The notes beneath the pieces are model-generated. The model had not been told where the DNA came from, did no database searches, and saw nothing but the letters and a program-made list of their open reading frames with translations. A stretch of 8,259 nt of DNA, from NCBI GenBank assembly GCA_029460375.1, contig JARPAQ010000153.1, positions 1 through 8,259 of the forward strand, given 5' to 3'. Shown here piece after piece: positions 6,392 through 8,259 of this stretch. The stretch's first letter is position 1. Each line of letters opens with the position of its first letter. The position numbers and the translations under genes are program-made. Source of the DNA: Nitrososphaerota archaeon. GTDB taxonomy: Archaea > Thermoproteota > Nitrososphaeria > Nitrososphaerales > JACPRH01.

Positions 6392-6844
6392 CTAGATCGT
6401 GAGCCGTTCCATTACTAGTTTTTCTTCTTGGAGAGAATAGATAGGTTGCCTTTTCATCAAATCTACCTTTACTAAGATATCTGACCCGAGAAGCATCAGA
6501 TAACAGGCTGTAAGAGTTGTTATGCTGTATAGGGCAGGAGCGAGACCTTGGAAGAATATGAGTAGGGCTGCCGCTTCGGCTGCTAAGACGGCTCCGCCGC
6601 CTGTTAGAAATATGGGTGTCATCCATTCATTGCGGAATGGTTGTATCCCCCAGATTGATGGTCTTACACCCGAGCATGTGAATATTGCAGCGGTAGTTGA
6701 CAGAGCAAGTATCAAAAGGTATTCTAATCTTCCCGTGAATGTTAGGAGAAGGCTTGTGCCCACAACTAGCGCGAAGTTACCTATTATGATGAAGAGAGCT
6801 GCGTTCAACTTGTTTTCACGCAGTAATAGTGGAAGGTATTCCAT
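6392..6844 (-). CDS. Unrecognised four-helix membrane protein
   Basis: I do not recognise the family. The product is 150 residues from the ATG at 6844 (an adjacent TTG at 6847 is the only longer option). It shows four hydrophobic stretches that should span the membrane, at about residues 13-36, 41-59, 76-98 and 101-121, and a short charged C-terminal tail (KRQPIYSLQEEKLVMERL region). No catalytic motif, metal ligand set or transporter signature is visible. A hydrophilic loop (about 60-75, with Arg, Trp, Asn and Glu) separates the two helix pairs. A TATA-like box about 26 nt upstream suggests a leaderless transcript. It lies downstream of the Nre gene on the same strand, about 105 nt away, and converges on the eS30 gene. 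It stops with TAG. Confidence 0.75.
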   Translation of the reverse strand: MEYLPLLLRENKLNAALFIIIGNFALVVGTSLLLTFTGRLEYLLILALSTTAAIFTCSGVRPSIWGIQPFRNEWMTPIFLTGGGAVLAAEAAALLIFFQGLAPALYSITTLTACYLMLLGSDILVKVDLMKRQPIYSLQEEKLVMERLTI

Positions 6845-6865
6845 CAATTTTCCACAAGCAGTCCC

Positions 6866-6874
6866 TTGTAAAAC
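6866..6874 (-). promoter_or_regulatory. TATA-like box of the membrane protein gene
   Basis: GTTTTACAA on the minus strand is centred about 26 nt before the ATG at 6844, the spacing expected between an archaeal TATA box and the transcription start. No Shine-Dalgarno site is present, which fits a leaderless mRNA beginning at the ATG. Confidence 0.45.
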
Positions 6875-6952
6875 GGCAAAAGAAACGGTTGTGCGATAAC
6901 TTTGACCTCCAACTCAAAGACACCTACCTCTGTAAGCGCCTATTCTGAAGCA

Positions 6953-8203
6953 TCACAGGTAGTCCGAGATTTTCTTCTGGAAGAAGGCCTGTTTCATGAG
7001 GGTGCTTGTTTCTATCCAGTTCTTCAGAGGTATAGTTAGGTTTGCACAGGCAAACTTCACCGCCGCATCGAAGGTGTCGAACACGGCTGGTTTGGTCCTT
7101 AAAGTAGTCCTGACGCTTTCTCTAACGTTCCAGACCCCTACCGGCAGAATATACCCTGGATGAATCTCACGCAGAACAAGCGCTGAAGCCTGCCTCCTCT
7201 CACGTATCAATCGCTCAGCCAGAGCCAGTCGAGCAGAATAATAGCATCATCCAATACTAGCATAGGTGGTTCTACCCCAGTGCGGCTCATAATCACCCAT
7301 CATAGCGGGTCTGGAACCTCCTTCATTCCACGCGGTGCCGGGGAACCACGCCTCTATCCACTCGAACTTCCACGTTTCAGGTGAAAGTATAGCTACAAAG
7401 ATGTTGTCAAGGTTCCTGAAGACGTAAACCCTGTACTCATCAATAGTCTCAAACCTCTTCACATCCTCCAGAAACGCCAAGGAGAGGCTGTTATCAACCG
7501 CAGTTATGCTCCACCTCGTGGGGACAAGCTTCCTCCTGCCTCCGACTCCGAACATACCCATGCTGAAAGCCCTCTGAATTCGAGTTACAGACAAACCTCG
7601 GGAATAGAGATCCAACACAGCATCAGCAGCCTTCAAATCCCTATCATAATGCGCCTTCTCTATCCTCCTATCCACTCTCAGACTCGAAATTTTAAACGAC
7701 TTCAGAGGCGCCGAAGGCCCGAAAGGTTGAACTTCAGCGCTCAAAGTGAGTTTACTGTCAGGTCTCTTTGTAAAGGTAGCCTCTGAGTCAACGGGTTGAG
7801 CGGCCATAGCTAGCTCTTGAAGAGAATCTAAGAGTCGGCCTCCCACCTGCGGCTCCCATATGCTGGTTCTGACTTTTCCTCTTATGAGAGAATACCTGTA
7901 ATCGATTATATCCGAGATCTCCTTACCTATCCACCTCTCAGGTGCATCCAGTATCTCGGTGTTCTCGTAGTATGGCGGTATCATTGGGCCGACATAGACC
8001 TTCGGGTAACCTGTCCTGCCTACGAAAACACCCGGAGGCGCTGCTCCATCAATCTCTTCTGCATCCATTCTAGGTCTATGCTTCACCATCGCCACCGCCT
8101 TGGCTATCAAAGGGCAGCTCGACTTTCCGCAAAGCATCTTACCTCCTTTACAGTAGAGGCATATCGAAGTTGAGGAGCGGTTTACAACGCCAACTGTACG
8201 CAT
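6953..8203 (-). pseudogene. nreA: Nre family DNA repair protein, interrupted by in-frame TGA
   Basis: Nre proteins are archaeal DNA repair factors; Haloferax NreA acts in repair of mitomycin C damage and binds PCNA. From the ATG at 8203 the frame has 416 codons, a normal family length, with one internal TGA at codon 319. Visible are an N-terminal zinc motif C-x2-C-x6-C-x4-C (Cys15, 18, 25, 30), GRTGYPKVYVGPMIPP (62-77), IDYRYSLIRGK (99-109), LVPTRWSITAVDN (about 245-257) and, past the TGA, CYYSARLALAE, REIHPGY, PVGVWNVRES and a terminal PIP-like QKKISDYL (409-416). Codons on both sides of the TGA are in the same frame, so there is no indel. A Shine-Dalgarno site and TATA box favour 8203 over the upstream ATG at 8257. 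As read conventionally the gene gives a truncated 318-residue protein; restart at TTG 7210 looks weak. Whether it is truly broken is undecided. Confidence 0.88.
7247..7249 (-). other. In-frame TGA inside the nre gene
   Basis: The minus-strand reading is TAT GCT AGT ATT GGA, TGA, TGC TAT TAT TCT. The residues before (YASIG) and after (CYYSARL) both belong to the conserved Nre C-terminal domain. From remembered homologues, such as a halophile SGAYYAARL segment, the expected residue here is glycine, so GGA to TGA is a one-base explanation. The terminal stop of this gene and the stops of four other genes in the window are also TGA. Confidence 0.85.
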
Positions 8204-8207
8204 GTCT

Positions 8208-8253
8208 TCACCCCTACTTCCAAACCGATAGCTAGGAATCACATCTGATATAG
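8208..8253 (-). promoter_or_regulatory. Promoter and Shine-Dalgarno site of nre
   Basis: On the minus strand a TATA-like CTATATCA (8246-8253) predicts a transcript start near 8224, and GGGGTGA (8208-8214) lies 4 nt before the ATG at 8203. This arrangement makes 8203 the likely start; the in-frame ATG at 8257 would lie upstream of the predicted transcript start. Confidence 0.6.
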
Positions 8254-8259
8254 CCATCC

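Noticed and set aside
6848..6952. Possible SECIS element after the nre gene that would make the internal TGA selenocysteine
   Set aside because: I find no stable stem with the GAA/A internal bulge typical of archaeal SECIS elements, Nre is not a known selenoprotein family, and the expected residue at the site is probably glycine.
7207..7244. Reinitiation at the ATGATG overlapping the nre TGA
   Set aside because: That ATG is in another frame and meets a stop after 11 codons, so it cannot yield the C-terminal domain.
7213..7252. ATGATGC ... CTGA on the minus strand, resembling C and D boxes of a guide sRNA
   Set aside because: The boxes are only about 36 nt apart, one is imperfect, and the segment is conserved protein-coding sequence of Nre.
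7247..8257. A complete, naturally short Nre protein ending at the TGA, starting at ATG 8257
   Set aside because: The frame continues through conserved Nre sequence to a PIP-like end, and the ATG at 8203 has the better Shine-Dalgarno and TATA context.

Overview
The window looks like an archaeal chromosome, probably from the TACK/Asgard side of the Archaea (a Bathyarchaeia-like lineage would fit, but that is inference). The evidence is the gene content: a C/D box snoRNP pair (Nop5 and fibrillarin), the archaeal/eukaryotic ribosomal protein eS30 (patchy in euryarchaea, usual in TACK/Asgard), an archaeal Nre DNA repair protein with a C-terminal PCNA-binding motif, a THEP1-type NTPase, and a COG1340 coiled-coil protein. 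TATA-like boxes, GGTGA/GGAGG Shine-Dalgarno sites and many TTG starts agree. Almost all of it is ordinary housekeeping sequence; I see no mobile element, CRISPR array, tRNA or rRNA.

Layout. 21-902 (-): long coiled-coil protein. 903-1029: divergent promoter region. 1030-2252 (+): THEP1 NTPase and RNase HII, overlapping by 4 nt. 2258-4118 (-): Nop5 followed by fibrillarin, convergent with RNase HII at a 5-nt gap; nop5 and flpA share 62 nt. 4119-4267: second divergent promoter region. 4268-6041 (+): pyrD and pyrK, the two subunits of a class 1B dihydroorotate dehydrogenase, overlapping by 26-35 nt. 6183-6368 (+): eS30 with its own promoter and Shine-Dalgarno site. 6392-6844 (-): unrecognised four-helix membrane protein. 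6953-8203 (-): Nre repair protein, interrupted by an in-frame TGA.

The observation most worth a second look is that TGA. At 7247-7249 the Nre reading frame meets a stop codon about three quarters of the way along, yet the same frame continues with no shift through the rest of the conserved Nre domain to a PIP-like motif just before a second TGA. TGA is also the ordinary stop of four other genes here, so genome-wide reassignment is unlikely. A point nonsense mutation, a sequencing or assembly error, or site-specific readthrough remain possible. The second notable point is the 62-nt dual-coding overlap in which the basic tail of Nop5 is encoded by the same DNA as the start of fibrillarin, with a good ribosome binding site for fibrillarin inside nop5.
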